Of a stretch of 64,000 nt of DNA, positions 8,334 to 17,259 are shown one piece after another. Numbering within the stretch: the stretch's first letter is position 1; every line of letters begins with the position of its first letter. The translations under genes and the position numbers were made by a program. The notes beneath the pieces are model-generated. The model had not been told where the DNA came from and searched no databases. It saw nothing but the letters and a program-made list of their open reading frames with translations. Origin of the DNA: Streptomyces anulatus (GTDB taxonomy: Bacteria; Actinomycetota; Actinomycetes; Streptomycetales; Streptomycetaceae); assembly GCF_014650675.1 (NCBI RefSeq), contig NZ_BMVK01000010.1:124001-188000 (forward strand), read 5' to 3'.

Positions 8334-10466
8334 TCACCCTGCCGCGACCGTCGGTGGCGGCAGGGTGGCAGGCGGGGGAGCGGGGCCGATCTCGCACCAG
8401 ACGGCCTTGCCCTCACCCCGGGGCTCGATCCCCCAGCGCGTGGCGACCGCGTCGAGCAGGAGCAGTCCCCGGCCGGAGGTGGACGTCTCGCCCGGCGTAC
8501 GCCGTCGGGGCCAGGCGCTGGACCGGTCCTGGACCGACAGCCGGATCCGCCGTACCGGTTCGGGCAGCACTTCCAGCGTCAGGACGGCTCCGCCCTCCGT
8601 GTGCAGGAGCACGTTCACCAGCAACTCGCCCGTGACGAGCTCGGCGTCGTCGGCGAATTCGGCCATGTCCCAGTCGGCGAGGGCCTGGCGCACGATCGCG
8701 CGGGCGTCCGAGAGTCCTTCCGGGTCCGCCTGGTGAATGTACTGGTGCAGCCGAGGCGCGTGCGACGAACCCACGTCCGGGCTCCGGCGCAGGACGAGGA
8801 GGGCCACATCGTCCCCCGACCCCCACCGTTCCCACAGCCGTTCCGACAGGTGATCGGCCAGCGCCTCGGCCCCTGCGGGCCCGGTGCTCACCTCGTTGCG
8901 CAGCGCGTCGATCCCGGTGTCGAGGTCGGCTCCGGGCTCCTCCACCAGCCCGTCCGTGTACAGGACGAACGTCTCACCGGGCACCAGGTCCAGCCGGGTC
9001 TCCGGGTACTCCTCGTCCTGGAGGTCCGTTGACGTGCCCAGCGGCAGCCCGCCGCGCACCTGCGGGCTGCCGACCCGCCCGTCGAGGTGGCGGATCAAGG
9101 GGCCGAGGTGTCCGGCCCGTACCACTTGCACCGCTCCGGACGCCAGGTCGACCTGGGCGTAGGTGCAGGTGGCGAAGCGGTCGGTGTCCAGTTCGGCGAG
9201 GAAGCGGGAGGCCCGAGCCAGCACGGTGGCCGGCGGGTGCCCCTCGGCAGCGTACGCGCGCAGAGCGATACGCAACTGGCCCATGATCGCGGCCGCGTGG
9301 GTGTCGTGCCCCTGAACGTCCCCCACGACCAGCCCGTAACGGTTCTTGGGCAGGGTGATCACGTCGTACCAGTCGCCACCGACCTGTCGGCCGCTCCACG
9401 CGGCGTGGTACCGGACCGCGATCTCGCCGCCCTCGACGTCCTGTATCCGGGGCGGGAGCATCGCGGACTGGAGCTGGGTGGCGAATTCCCGCTCCTCGTC
9501 GAAGAGCATCGCCCGTTGCAGGGACTGGGCCACGATGGCGGCGAGGCCCAGGCACAGAATGCGCTCGTCCGCGTTGAATACCGTGCGCTCGCGGTAGAAG
9601 AGGGCCAGGCCGCCTAGCGACCGGGCCTGGGCCACCAGCGGAAGATACGCCGCCGCCCGGAACCTCAGCTTCCCCAGATGCGGCTCCAGCTCCGGGTAGC
9701 GACGGGCCAGCGCGGCGAGGGAGGTGATGAACCGGGGGCGTCCGCTGCGGATGGTGTCCGCGAGGGGGAGGTTGCGGTCGAGGCCACCGGAGCCGAGCCC
9801 GTCGAGCACCTCCAGCGACTCGCCGCTCAGCGCGACGATGTTCAGCGCGGAATTCTCCACGAGCCCGAGGGCGAGACCGTCGGCGCCGAGCCGGGCCAGC
9901 CCGCCGGGCCCGGTGAGGGCGGCCGTCACGTCGTCCACGGTCACCGCACGGGACATGGCGCTCGTTGTTCGTTCAACGATATTGGTCTGGCGCTGCCGCC
10001 GCTTTTCCAGATCGAGAACGAAGGCCGAATGGGTGACCTCCGCCGTCGCGTCCCGGACGACCCCCACGATCCGGTGGGCCCTGCCGTCCTTCGAGCGCAG
10101 AATGCGAGCCTGGACATGGGTCCACTGTGTGGTCCCGTCGTCCAGCGGCACACGGAAGTGCACGCTGTAGGAATTGTTGCCGCCGGTGATGGCCTCGTCG
10201 ATCGTGACGTCGAGCCGGGCCCGTTCCGCCGGTTCCAGGTGCTCCAGCAGCGCGCCCGGGCGTGCGTCGAACGTCGCCGGATCCACGCCGAACACCATCA
10301 GCCCGGCCTCGTCGATGTCCAGGGTCCGGGCGTCCAGGTCCCAGTCGAAGCTGCCGGTCCCGTTCATGGCGAGGCGTTCCGTCGGCCGGATCTCACCGTT
10401 GGTCTTCCGGTCGATCCGGCGGAGCGGAGAGGCCTCGGCGTCCTGCCGCCGTTCGTCGTCGGTCAT
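8334..10466 (-). CDS. PAS-GAF-SpoIIE phosphatase with C-terminal HATPase (multi-domain regulator)
   Basis: A 710-residue cytosolic signalling protein. Domains in order: PAS sensor about residues 35-140 (FDWDLDARTLDIDEAG onward), GAF about 165-320, PP2C-type SpoIIE phosphatase about 345-560 with the metal-binding GGDWYD and VVGDVQGHD and LYTDGLVE motifs, and a histidine-kinase-like ATPase about 585-700 (SpoIIAB/RsbW type; ELVTGELLVNVLLHTEGGA, GRGLLLLDAVATRWG). Such proteins dephosphorylate anti-anti-sigma factors and may also phosphorylate them. Start ATG 10466 has GGAG six bases upstream. No sigma, anti-sigma or STAS gene is adjacent, so partners are encoded elsewhere. Confidence 0.9.
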   Translation of the reverse strand: MTDDERRQDAEASPLRRIDRKTNGEIRPTERLAMNGTGSFDWDLDARTLDIDEAGLMVFGVDPATFDARPGALLEHLEPAERARLDVTIDEAITGGNNSYSVHFRVPLDDGTTQWTHVQARILRSKDGRAHRIVGVVRDATAEVTHSAFVLDLEKRRQRQTNIVERTTSAMSRAVTVDDVTAALTGPGGLARLGADGLALGLVENSALNIVALSGESLEVLDGLGSGGLDRNLPLADTIRSGRPRFITSLAALARRYPELEPHLGKLRFRAAAYLPLVAQARSLGGLALFYRERTVFNADERILCLGLAAIVAQSLQRAMLFDEEREFATQLQSAMLPPRIQDVEGGEIAVRYHAAWSGRQVGGDWYDVITLPKNRYGLVVGDVQGHDTHAAAIMGQLRIALRAYAAEGHPPATVLARASRFLAELDTDRFATCTYAQVDLASGAVQVVRAGHLGPLIRHLDGRVGSPQVRGGLPLGTSTDLQDEEYPETRLDLVPGETFVLYTDGLVEEPGADLDTGIDALRNEVSTGPAGAEALADHLSERLWERWGSGDDVALLVLRRSPDVGSSHAPRLHQYIHQADPEGLSDARAIVRQALADWDMAEFADDAELVTGELLVNVLLHTEGGAVLTLEVLPEPVRRIRLSVQDRSSAWPRRRTPGETSTSGRGLLLLDAVATRWGIEPRGEGKAVWCEIGPAPPPATLPPPTVAAG

Positions 10467-10569
10467 GCCAGCTCCGGAGGTCGTCCGGCGGGGCCGCACG
10501 TCGGCGGACCCCGTAGGCCTCAATTGTCGAGCCGCAACCATCGGAGTGCCACAGCGGCTCGCCCGCAGC

Positions 10570-10649
10570 CCTTGCACCCCGAGCCCCACGCTCCCGCACG
10601 CCCCTGCTGCCGCATGCCTCTGCGCCCGTATGCCTCTGTTTCCGTATGT
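10570..10649. repeat. Degenerate 16-bp tandem repeat array (about five units)
   Basis: Units 10570-10585, 10586-10601, 10602-10617, 10618-10633 and 10634-10649. The last three are clearly related (pattern CTCTGCGCCCGTATGC); the first two have diverged. The array lies in the divergent region between the SpoIIE regulator and the acyl-CoA hydrolase gene, in which both promoters must lie. Confidence 0.75.
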
Positions 10650-10741
10650 CCCCAAGCCCGATCCGGGGGGCGCGGATCGGCAGCCGGGGACCGTCCGCGA
10701 CCATGGACGTGTCCCACGAGTCCAGCGAGCGGAGCGCACGC

Positions 10742-11845
10742 ATGAACGACGACCGGCCCGTCCTGCTGGAGACGAGGGGCACATGCCTGCACCTCACACT
10801 GAACCGCCCCCGGGCGCTCAACGCGCTCAGCCACACCATGGTGCGGCTGCTCGACGAGGCGCTGTCCCGCGCCGAGCGGGACGAATCGATCGGATCGGTA
10901 CTGCTGTCCGGGGCCGGCGACCGGGGCCTGTGCGCCGGGGGTGACATTCGCGCCCTGCACGACGACGCACGGGCCTCGGGACGTGCGTCCTTGGAGTTCT
11001 GGCGCGACGAGTACCGCCTCAACGTCCGTATCGCCCGATTCCCCAAGCCGTACGTGGCACTGATGGACGGCATCGTGATGGGCGGGGGAGTCGGGGTGTC
11101 GGCACACTCCGGAATCCGTGTCGTCACCGAGCGCTCGCGCGTCGCCATGCCCGAGACCGCGATCGGCTTCGTGCCCGATGTCGGGGGTACCCGCCTGCTG
11201 GCCTCCGCCCCCGGCGAACTGGGCACACATCTGGCGCTCACGGGACGTTCCGTCGGGGCCGCCGACGCCGTTCTCTGCGGTCTGGCCGATCACCACGTCC
11301 CTGCCCGCCTCCTGCCCGCCCTGATCGAAGCGCTGGGCGAGCCGGCCGGCCAGGACGCGTCCGTGGCGGGCATCGTCCAGCGGTTCGCCACGGAGCCGCC
11401 TGCCGGAGAGCTCGCAGCGCAACGCGACTGGATCGATAGCTGCTACGCGGCCGACAGCGTGGAGGAGATCCTCCGACAGCTGCGCGGGAGCGGCGTTCCC
11501 GAGGCGGAAGCGGCGGCGGACGAATTCCTGACCAAGTCGCCGCTCGCGCTCAAGGTGACGCTCGCCGCTGTCCGCCGGGCAGCCCGGCTCGACAGTCTGG
11601 AGGCTGTCCTCGACCAGGAGTTCCGTGTCTCCAGCCGGGCGTTCGAGCACCCTGATTTCGTGGAAGGCGTGCGAGCCCGGATCATCGACAAGGACAACGA
11701 ACCGCAGTGGAAGCCGGGCTCCCTCGCCGAGGTCGACGACCAGGAGGTCGCCCGCTTCTTCGCACCGCTCGGCCCCGGCGAGCAGGAGCTCGGACTCGCT
11801 CCTGGGCCCACGCACACCCCCGTCGACGAGGGGCAGGCCGGCTAG
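10742..11845 (+). CDS. Enoyl-CoA hydratase/isomerase family protein, 3-hydroxyisobutyryl-CoA hydrolase type
   Basis: A 367-residue crotonase-fold enzyme of the longer ECH_2 subgroup. Key features: NRPRALNALSHTMV at the N-terminus, oxyanion-hole segment GLCAGGDIRALHDDA, second oxyanion strand MDGIVMGGGVGVS and the catalytic Glu region MPETAIGFVPDVGGTRLL. The length and the CAGGDI variant point to 3-hydroxyisobutyryl-CoA hydrolase of valine degradation rather than a hydratase (about 260 residues). The C-terminal helical region (PLALKVTLAAVRRA) is also typical of that subgroup. Start ATG 10742 preceded by GGAGCGCACGC; an in-frame ATG at 10703 would add 13 residues. No other valine-catabolic gene is adjacent. 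Confidence 0.85.
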   Translation: MNDDRPVLLETRGTCLHLTLNRPRALNALSHTMVRLLDEALSRAERDESIGSVLLSGAGDRGLCAGGDIRALHDDARASGRASLEFWRDEYRLNVRIARFPKPYVALMDGIVMGGGVGVSAHSGIRVVTERSRVAMPETAIGFVPDVGGTRLLASAPGELGTHLALTGRSVGAADAVLCGLADHHVPARLLPALIEALGEPAGQDASVAGIVQRFATEPPAGELAAQRDWIDSCYAADSVEEILRQLRGSGVPEAEAAADEFLTKSPLALKVTLAAVRRAARLDSLEAVLDQEFRVSSRAFEHPDFVEGVRARIIDKDNEPQWKPGSLAEVDDQEVARFFAPLGPGEQELGLAPGPTHTPVDEGQAG

Positions 11846-11875
11846 AACGTACCGGCGCGTGCCCCTCCGCCCCAC

Positions 11876-12103
11876 CTATCTGTCGCTGCCGGAAAGACTC
11901 GGCTGCAGTGCCCGTACGAGAGCGAACAGCCGGTCCTCGTTGCCCGTCAGCCCAGCGCTGCGCAGGGCATGGTCGGCCTCCCGCATCGGGGAGGTGAGCA
12001 GCGGCAGGTAGACCGGTGCGTCGTCGGGGTCCGCGAGCGCTGCCCGGGTGGCTTCCAGCAGGCGGACGTACGCCTGCGCCGCGGCGAGCTCGTCGTTGTC
12101 CAT
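11876..12103 (-). CDS. Small hypothetical protein
   Basis: A 75-residue, mostly helical, acidic protein with no signal or membrane segment (starts MDNDELAAAQAYVRLLEATR). Supported by a good ribosome binding site (GAGGAGGAGATGCTGAG) and by coding-type third-position GC. It lies 65 bases downstream of the 12169-12663 gene on the same strand and may be co-transcribed with it. I do not recognise a family. Confidence 0.6.
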   Translation of the reverse strand: MDNDELAAAQAYVRLLEATRAALADPDDAPVYLPLLTSPMREADHALRSAGLTGNEDRLFALVRALQPSLSGSDR

Positions 12104-12168
12104 CTCAGCATCTCCTCCTCAGAGCTGTCGGACCGTCAAGCATCCCCCATGGGTCTGACAACGCCGCC

Positions 12169-12663
12169 TCAGGCCCGGCCGCGCCCGCCCGACAGCCCGC
12201 TCGGCGGCTCCACCTCCAGGTAGCGCCGTCTGCGGGGCCCCCGGTAGAGCAGCACCGTCCAGCCCAGTTCCCGCAAGGCCGAAGCGCAGCCGGCCAGCGC
12301 CTCCTCCTCGTCGTGAGCGGCGCCACTGCCGGGCGGACCGGTCCACTCGACCCGTACCGAACCCGCCGACTCCCCGCTGCTCACCCGGTATCCGGCCGAA
12401 ACACGGCGCCCCGACGGATCGACGGCAGACGGTACGGCCCCCGACCTCTCCAAGGCCAACGCGACCGCCCTGACCGGGCGGTTCACTTCCCACGGAGCAG
12501 GCGCGGCCACCGGGTCGGGACGCCCGGCGCCGGTGAGCCGACGGATCTGCAGCAGCCCCTCGAACGCGGTCCGCACCGAAGCGGCCCGTGCCGCCGCGGG
12601 CTCGGCGGCCGGTGGGCCGTCGCCGGTCGCGGGCTCGAATCCGGTGCTCTCCTCGGTGCTCAT
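12169..12663 (-). CDS. Hypothetical protein
   Basis: A 164-residue soluble protein. The N-terminal 40 residues are Ala/Pro/Glu-rich; the rest looks like an alpha/beta domain with strands (VSAGYRVSSG, VRVEWTGP, WTVLLYRGP, RYLEVEPP) and a helix (DEEEALAGCASALRELG). The alternating layout suggests a small domain that reads a paired residue or nucleotide, but I cannot assign a function. Divergent from the pentapeptide-repeat gene, with about 210 bases between the starts. Confidence 0.6.
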   Translation of the reverse strand: MSTEESTGFEPATGDGPPAAEPAAARAASVRTAFEGLLQIRRLTGAGRPDPVAAPAPWEVNRPVRAVALALERSGAVPSAVDPSGRRVSAGYRVSSGESAGSVRVEWTGPPGSGAAHDEEEALAGCASALRELGWTVLLYRGPRRRRYLEVEPPSGLSGGRGRA

Positions 12664-12872
12664 GCGTCCCCCTCGTGATCCCTACCGTGCCCAGTGTGCA
12701 CCGGCAGTGGCCGGCAGCATCCGACAGGAGCCGCAGTGGCCGAGAGAGGAGCCGACAGGAGCTGACAGAGGGCAACGGGGCCGATGGGGCGTCGCTCTCC
12801 GGCCCCTCGGTAGACTCGTGTGCTCTGCACCCGTTGTTTCCGCAGCACCATCCACGCGAGGACCCGCCGCCC

Positions 12873-13715
12873 GTGCCCGACAAAGAACCGACCACCGTGC
12901 CCGGCGACGGACGGGAGACCCTGCGTGCGGACTGCGCGAACTGTTTCGCTCTCTGCTGCGTCGCCCTCACGCTGACGGCCTCGTCGGACTTCGCCATCGA
13001 CAAGGACGCCGGGCGGCCCTGCCCCAACCTTCAGGACGACTTCCGCTGCGGCATCCACACCCGGCTGCGTCCGAAGGGTTTCTCCGGCTGCACCGTGTAC
13101 GACTGCTTCGGCGCCGGGCAGAAGGTCTCCCAGGAGACCTACGGGGGCCGCGACTGGCGATCGTCACCCGACCTTGCCGCGCAGATGTTCCAGGTCTTCC
13201 CGGTCATGCGTCAGCTCCACGAACTGCTCTGGTATCTCACCGAGGCCCTGACCCTGCCGGACGCACGTCCCCTGCACGCTGAGATCCGCCGGGCCCTGGA
13301 AGCGACGGAACGGCACACCACGCGCCCGGCCGTCGACTTCGCGGAACTGGACGTCGCCGGTCACCGGGACCGGGTCGCCGGTCTGCTCCAGCGCACCAGC
13401 GAACTCGTCCGGGCCGCCGCGCCCCGCCGCAAGAAGCGCAACCACCGCGGCGCCGATCTCATCGGGGCCCGTCTGCGTGGCGCCGACCTGCGTGCGGCGG
13501 ATCTCCGAGGGGCCTATCTGATCGCCGCCGATCTCACCGGCGCGGACCTCCGGCTGGCCGACCTCATCGGTGCGGACTTCCGTGACGCCGACCTCTCGGG
13601 CGCCGACCTCACGGGAAGCCTGTTCCTCACCCAGGCCCAGCTCAACGCCGCCAAGGGCAACGCGAGAACAGCCCTTCCCGCATCCCTGAGCCGCCCTCCG
13701 CACTGGGCGGCCTGA
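12873..13715 (+). CDS. Pentapeptide-repeat protein with N-terminal CxxCxxxCC metal-binding-like domain
   Basis: A 280-residue protein read from GTG 12873. The N-terminus carries eight cysteines at 21, 24, 28, 29, 50, 59, 73 and 78, in the pattern CxxCxxxCC then three spaced Cys positions; this recalls the YkgJ/CxxCxxCC family of putative Zn or Fe-S chelating proteins. A helical linker follows, then a basic patch (PRRKKRNHRG, about 184-193) and a pentapeptide-repeat helix at about 192-250 (A-D-L-x-G units). The repeats form a right-handed square beta-helix, as in DNA-mimic gyrase protectors, but this stretch is short and starts with a basic segment, so DNA mimicry is not obvious. Cytosolic. 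The fusion of the two parts is the notable feature. Confidence 0.8.
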   Translation: MPDKEPTTVPGDGRETLRADCANCFALCCVALTLTASSDFAIDKDAGRPCPNLQDDFRCGIHTRLRPKGFSGCTVYDCFGAGQKVSQETYGGRDWRSSPDLAAQMFQVFPVMRQLHELLWYLTEALTLPDARPLHAEIRRALEATERHTTRPAVDFAELDVAGHRDRVAGLLQRTSELVRAAAPRRKKRNHRGADLIGARLRGADLRAADLRGAYLIAADLTGADLRLADLIGADFRDADLSGADLTGSLFLTQAQLNAAKGNARTALPASLSRPPHWAA

Positions 13716-13728
13716 CCGGCCGGCCCGC

Positions 13729-14247
13729 CTACCGTCCGGTGCCCCGGACGTCCTCCTCCAGCACCGCCTTGAGACGCTGGAGCGTCGTACGGATGTTGCC
13801 GCCCTGGAACTGCGCGAAGGTCTTCCCACCCGTCGCGACGCGGTCGAAGGCGTTGGCGAGGAAATCGGGCCAGCGACGCCGGTCGTCGGTCCAGGTCTCG
13901 GTGACCCGGGTCGCGCCGTCCACCGGCTCGAACCGGTAGTCCCACGTGGCGATCGGCCCCGGCAGCAGAGGGCGCCGCAGACCGATCGCGTGAACCCGGA
14001 AGGCGAAGCGCTCGCCGGGGTCGGCCGCCGTCACCGTGCACCGTGTCGTCCAGCGCGCTGCACCGCGTTTGTTCCGGCCGTCGAAGACCATGCCGACGTA
14101 CGCACCACGCCGATCGCCGCGCACGGTCGCGCCACGGTTCTCGGGACTCCAACGCCCCATCGCCGTCGGGTCGCTGAGCTGTTCGTAGACCTGCGCCGGG
14201 GTGGCGTCGATGACGATGCTGTCCGCTACGGACATGGTGCGGGTCAT
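13729..14247 (-). CDS. SRPBCC (START/Bet v 1-like) family protein
   Basis: A 172-residue polyketide-cyclase/dehydrase-like protein: opens with DSIVIDATPAQVYEQLSDPTAMGRWSPE, the standard first strand-helix of the SRPBCC fold, and ends with the long C-terminal helix (NIRTTLQRLKAVLEEDV). Binds a hydrophobic ligand in the cavity; ligand unknown. A dense pair of hairpins upstream of it (14367-14485) separates it from the reductase gene. Confidence 0.85.
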   Translation of the reverse strand: MTRTMSVADSIVIDATPAQVYEQLSDPTAMGRWSPENRGATVRGDRRGAYVGMVFDGRNKRGAARWTTRCTVTAADPGERFAFRVHAIGLRRPLLPGPIATWDYRFEPVDGATRVTETWTDDRRRWPDFLANAFDRVATGGKTFAQFQGGNIRTTLQRLKAVLEEDVRGTGR

Positions 14248-14366
14248 GGCGCGACTCCCTTGTCCACGGCCGTCTACGGATCACACCCGGGCGCCGTACG
14301 GGCCGTGGGCCGGCATCCCGGAGCCACACCTTACTCGTGAGTAGATTCGAGGGGGAAGCGGGTGGA

Positions 14367-14417
14367 CGAAGGTCCGGAGCGTCGAGGAGCCGGTGGTCTC
14401 GGCGCTCCGGACCTTCG
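14367..14417. terminator. 15-bp perfect hairpin
   Basis: Arms 14367-14381 and 14403-14417, 21-base loop. Second of two hairpins downstream of the reductase gene that ends at 14524 on the minus strand. Confidence 0.7.
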
Positions 14418-14448
14418 TGACGGGTGTGGTCCGGGGGAGGCCGACGCT

Positions 14449-14485
14449 CCGGCCGGGCGGGTACCCCCGTTTCCCGCCCGGCCGG
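14449..14485. terminator. 13-bp perfect GC-rich hairpin
   Basis: Arms 14449-14461 and 14473-14485 with an 11-base loop. It is the first hairpin reached by transcription leaving the reductase gene on the minus strand, 38 bases after its stop. Confidence 0.75.
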
Positions 14486-14523
14486 AATCGTCGACCGGCC
14501 GTTCCTCCCGCGTGACGCCCCTG

Positions 14524-15183
14524 TCAGGCGCGCCACTCCGCCGTGCGCTCCCGCGATGCGTCCGAGAGCGCCTTCACGATGGCGTCGACATCGCCCTGGC
14601 TGCCGTACACCGGCGTACCGGGCTGCTGGCGCCATGAATCGTCCAGGCCGCCGCTGTCGACCGTGTCGAAGCCCAACTCGTCGATGAGGTCGCGCACCGC
14701 CTGCTTGGCCCTCGGGTCGTCGCCCGCCACCGGGAGCGCCTGTCGGCCCGGAGTGCCCTGCGGACGGCCCCGGTCCAGGATGTCCTGGGCGTACGTGCCG
14801 TTGAACGCCTTGATCACGGGGTGGCCGATCTGCTGCTCCGTCCACCGGCTCTCGGGCAGCCCGTCCTCGATGGCGGCGATGCGGCCGTCGCGCTGCTGCG
14901 GGTAGTAGTTGCCCGTGTCGATGACCGCGGCGCCCTCCGCCGCACCGTCGAGAAATCCGGCGGGCAGGTCGGGCACGGCCTTCAGCGGCACGGTGACGAC
15001 GACCACCTGGGCGCCCCGCGCGGCCTCCGACGCGTGCACCGGCTTCGCCCCGGTCTCTTCGGCGAGGGCGGTGAGCGTGTGCGGGCCGCGGGAGTTGGCG
15101 ACCGCGACCTCGTGGCCGAGGGCGGTCAGGCGCCGCGTCAGGTTGCCGCCGATGTTGCCCGCGCCGATGATGCCGATCTTCAT
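14524..15183 (-). CDS. F420-dependent NADP reductase-like NAD(P)-binding protein
   Basis: A 219-residue Rossmann-fold protein. The dinucleotide-binding loop GIIGAGNIGGNLTRRL is at residues 4-19 and is followed by the second-strand NSRGPHTL, where Ser/Arg after the strand favours NADP(H). Segments VVVVTVPLKAVPDLP and VIDTGNYYPQRDG-like (NYYPQQRDG) match the F420:NADP oxidoreductase/NADP oxidoreductase family (F420_oxidored). Whether it truly uses F420 cannot be told from the sequence. It stands alone in its transcription unit, bounded by two hairpins downstream. Confidence 0.85.
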   Translation of the reverse strand: MKIGIIGAGNIGGNLTRRLTALGHEVAVANSRGPHTLTALAEETGAKPVHASEAARGAQVVVVTVPLKAVPDLPAGFLDGAAEGAAVIDTGNYYPQQRDGRIAAIEDGLPESRWTEQQIGHPVIKAFNGTYAQDILDRGRPQGTPGRQALPVAGDDPRAKQAVRDLIDELGFDTVDSGGLDDSWRQQPGTPVYGSQGDVDAIVKALSDASRERTAEWRA

Positions 15184-15487
15184 GGATCCGACCTTCCGAA
15201 GCTTGCCGAGTGGTGAGGAGTGGAGAGAGAAGTGGGTTCTGTCGGTTCACCAACTCCGGTGGCGGAGAAGCTATTCCGATCCCGGCGAGGGAATATCCGA
15301 TCGGCTCCCTGACGTTGACACCCGCTTTCGGTCCCACCGATCGGGGGCGGAGCGTTCGATGTAGGCCATTTGAGTGTCCTTGTCGGCCGCTCGCCCCGGA
15401 CGGGGAAGGATGTCCCACCGCACCGATCTCCGCGGGTCCATTCTGGTCGCCGAGTCCACACGGGCCGTCGACCGAAGGAGCGTCGTA
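15184..15487. other. Divergent intergenic region between reductase and ctaD
   Basis: 304 bases between divergent starts. No gene or clear hairpin seen. The ctaD ribosome binding site GAAGGAG sits eight bases before the GTG at 15488. Segment 15260-15310 is less GC-rich and probably holds promoters. Confidence 0.5.
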
Positions 15488-17218
15488 GTGACGACGAGGG
15501 GCATCCCGCAACCGGTGGAGACCGATACCGCCGACCAGGACGAAATGCCGGTACGGCGCGGCGAACCCGGCAACGTGGTCATCAAGTGGATGACCACGAC
15601 GGACCACAAGACGATTGGCACGCTCTATCTCGTCACCTCCTTCGCGTTCTTCTGCGTGGGAGGGCTCCTGGCGCTGGTGATGCGGGCCGAGTTGGCCCGG
15701 CCCGGTATCCAGCTGATCTCGAACGAGCAGTTCAACCAGGCGTTCACGATGCACGGCACGATCATGCTGCTGATGTTCGCGACGCCGTTGTTCGCCGGAT
15801 TCGCGAACTGGATCATGCCGCTGCAGATCGGCGCGCCCGACGTGGCGTTTCCCCGGCTGAACATGTTCGCGTACTGGCTGTACCTCTTCGGCTCGCTCAT
15901 CGCCGTGGCGGGCTTCCTGACCCCGCAGGGCGCCGCGGACTTCGGCTGGTTCGCCTACGCGCCGCTCAACGACGCGGTCCGCTCGCCGGGCATCGGCGCC
16001 GACATGTGGATCATGGGCCTCGCGTTCTCCGGCTTCGGCACGATCCTCGGCTCGGTCAACTTCATCACCACGATCATCTGCATGCGCGCACCCGGTATGA
16101 CGATGTTCCGCATGCCGATCTTCGTCTGGAACGTCCTGCTGACCGGTGTTCTGGTCCTGCTGGCCTTCCCGGTCCTCGCCGCGGCCCTGCTGGCGCTGGA
16201 GGCCGACCGCAAGTTCGGCGCGCACGTCTTCGACGCGGCCAACGGCGGCGCCCTGCTGTGGCAGCACCTGTTCTGGTTCTTCGGCCACCCCGAGGTCTAC
16301 ATCATCGCCCTGCCGTTCTTCGGCATCGTCACCGAGATCTTCCCGGTCTTCAGCCGCAAACCGGTCTTCGGCTATATCGGTCTGGTCGCGGCCACCATCG
16401 CCATCGCGGGCCTGTCCGCGACCGTATGGGCGCACCACATGTTCGTCACGGGCGGGGTCCTGCTGCCGTTCTTCTCGTTCATGACCTTCCTCATCGCCGT
16501 GCCGACCGGCGTGAAGTTCTTCAACTGGATCGGCACGATGTGGAAGGGATCGCTCTCCCTGGAGACCCCGATGCTGTGGGCCGTCGGGTTTCTGGTCACC
16601 TTCCTCTTCGGCGGTCTGACCGGGATCATCCTCGCCTCACCGCCCCTGGACTTCCATGTCTCCGACTCGTACTTCGTCGTCGCCCACTTCCACTACGTGG
16701 TATTCGGGACCGTGGTGTTCGCGATGTTCGCCGGATTTCATTTCTGGTGGCCGAAATTCACCGGGAAAATGCTGGACGAACGACTCGGGAAGATGACGTT
16801 CTGGACGCTCTTCGTCGGATTCCACGGGACGTTCCTCGTACAGCACTGGCTCGGCGCCGAGGGCATGCCGCGCCGTTACGCCGACTATCTCGACGCCGAC
16901 GGATTCACCGCGCTGAACACGATCTCCACCATTTCCTCCTTCCTCCTAGGCCTGTCGCTCCTGCCGTTCTTCTACAACATCTGGAAGACCGCCAAGTACG
17001 GCAGGAAGGTCGAGGTCGACGACCCGTGGGGCTACGGCCGTTCGCTGGAATGGGCCACCTCCTGCCCGCCGCCCCGGCACAACTTCGTCACCCTGCCGCG
17101 GATCCGTTCCGAGTCCCCGGCGTTCGACCTGCACCACCCGTCGGTCCGCTCCCTGGAGGAAGCCACCAACCGCCCCCAGAACTCGACCTTCGTCGCCCCG
17201 GGGGACAAGCACGAGTGA
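15488..17218 (+). CDS. ctaD: Cytochrome c oxidase subunit I (aa3-type), orphan copy
   Basis: A 576-residue, 12-helix heme-copper oxidase catalytic subunit, full length. Heme and copper ligands are all present: His89 (heme a, in FTMHGTIM), His267 with the cross-linking Tyr271 (GHPEVY), the CuB pair His316-His317 (WAHHMF), and His400/His402 (VVAHFHYVVFG; heme a3 and heme a). It reduces O2 to water with proton pumping in the cytoplasmic membrane. GTG start 15488 has GAAGGAG eight bases before. In actinobacteria the main ctaD lies with ctaC, ctaE, ctaF and the bc1 genes; none is here, so this looks like a second, stand-alone copy expressed under special conditions. Followed 41 bases later by a small membrane-protein gene. 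Confidence 0.93.
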   Translation: MTTRGIPQPVETDTADQDEMPVRRGEPGNVVIKWMTTTDHKTIGTLYLVTSFAFFCVGGLLALVMRAELARPGIQLISNEQFNQAFTMHGTIMLLMFATPLFAGFANWIMPLQIGAPDVAFPRLNMFAYWLYLFGSLIAVAGFLTPQGAADFGWFAYAPLNDAVRSPGIGADMWIMGLAFSGFGTILGSVNFITTIICMRAPGMTMFRMPIFVWNVLLTGVLVLLAFPVLAAALLALEADRKFGAHVFDAANGGALLWQHLFWFFGHPEVYIIALPFFGIVTEIFPVFSRKPVFGYIGLVAATIAIAGLSATVWAHHMFVTGGVLLPFFSFMTFLIAVPTGVKFFNWIGTMWKGSLSLETPMLWAVGFLVTFLFGGLTGIILASPPLDFHVSDSYFVVAHFHYVVFGTVVFAMFAGFHFWWPKFTGKMLDERLGKMTFWTLFVGFHGTFLVQHWLGAEGMPRRYADYLDADGFTALNTISTISSFLLGLSLLPFFYNIWKTAKYGRKVEVDDPWGYGRSLEWATSCPPPRHNFVTLPRIRSESPAFDLHHPSVRSLEEATNRPQNSTFVAPGDKHE

Positions 17219-17259
17219 AGTCCGCCCGGCCATGACGACACGACGGAGAGGAGGTCGGA

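Noticed and set aside
10570..10649. CRISPR array
   Set aside because: The 16-base units are directly tandem, without spacers.
13514..16438. 974-codon minus-strand open frame across several genes
   Set aside because: It runs antisense to ctaD and in other frames over the SRPBCC, reductase and pentapeptide genes, all of which show family motifs; its own translation is Arg/Gly/His/Asp-rich low complexity.
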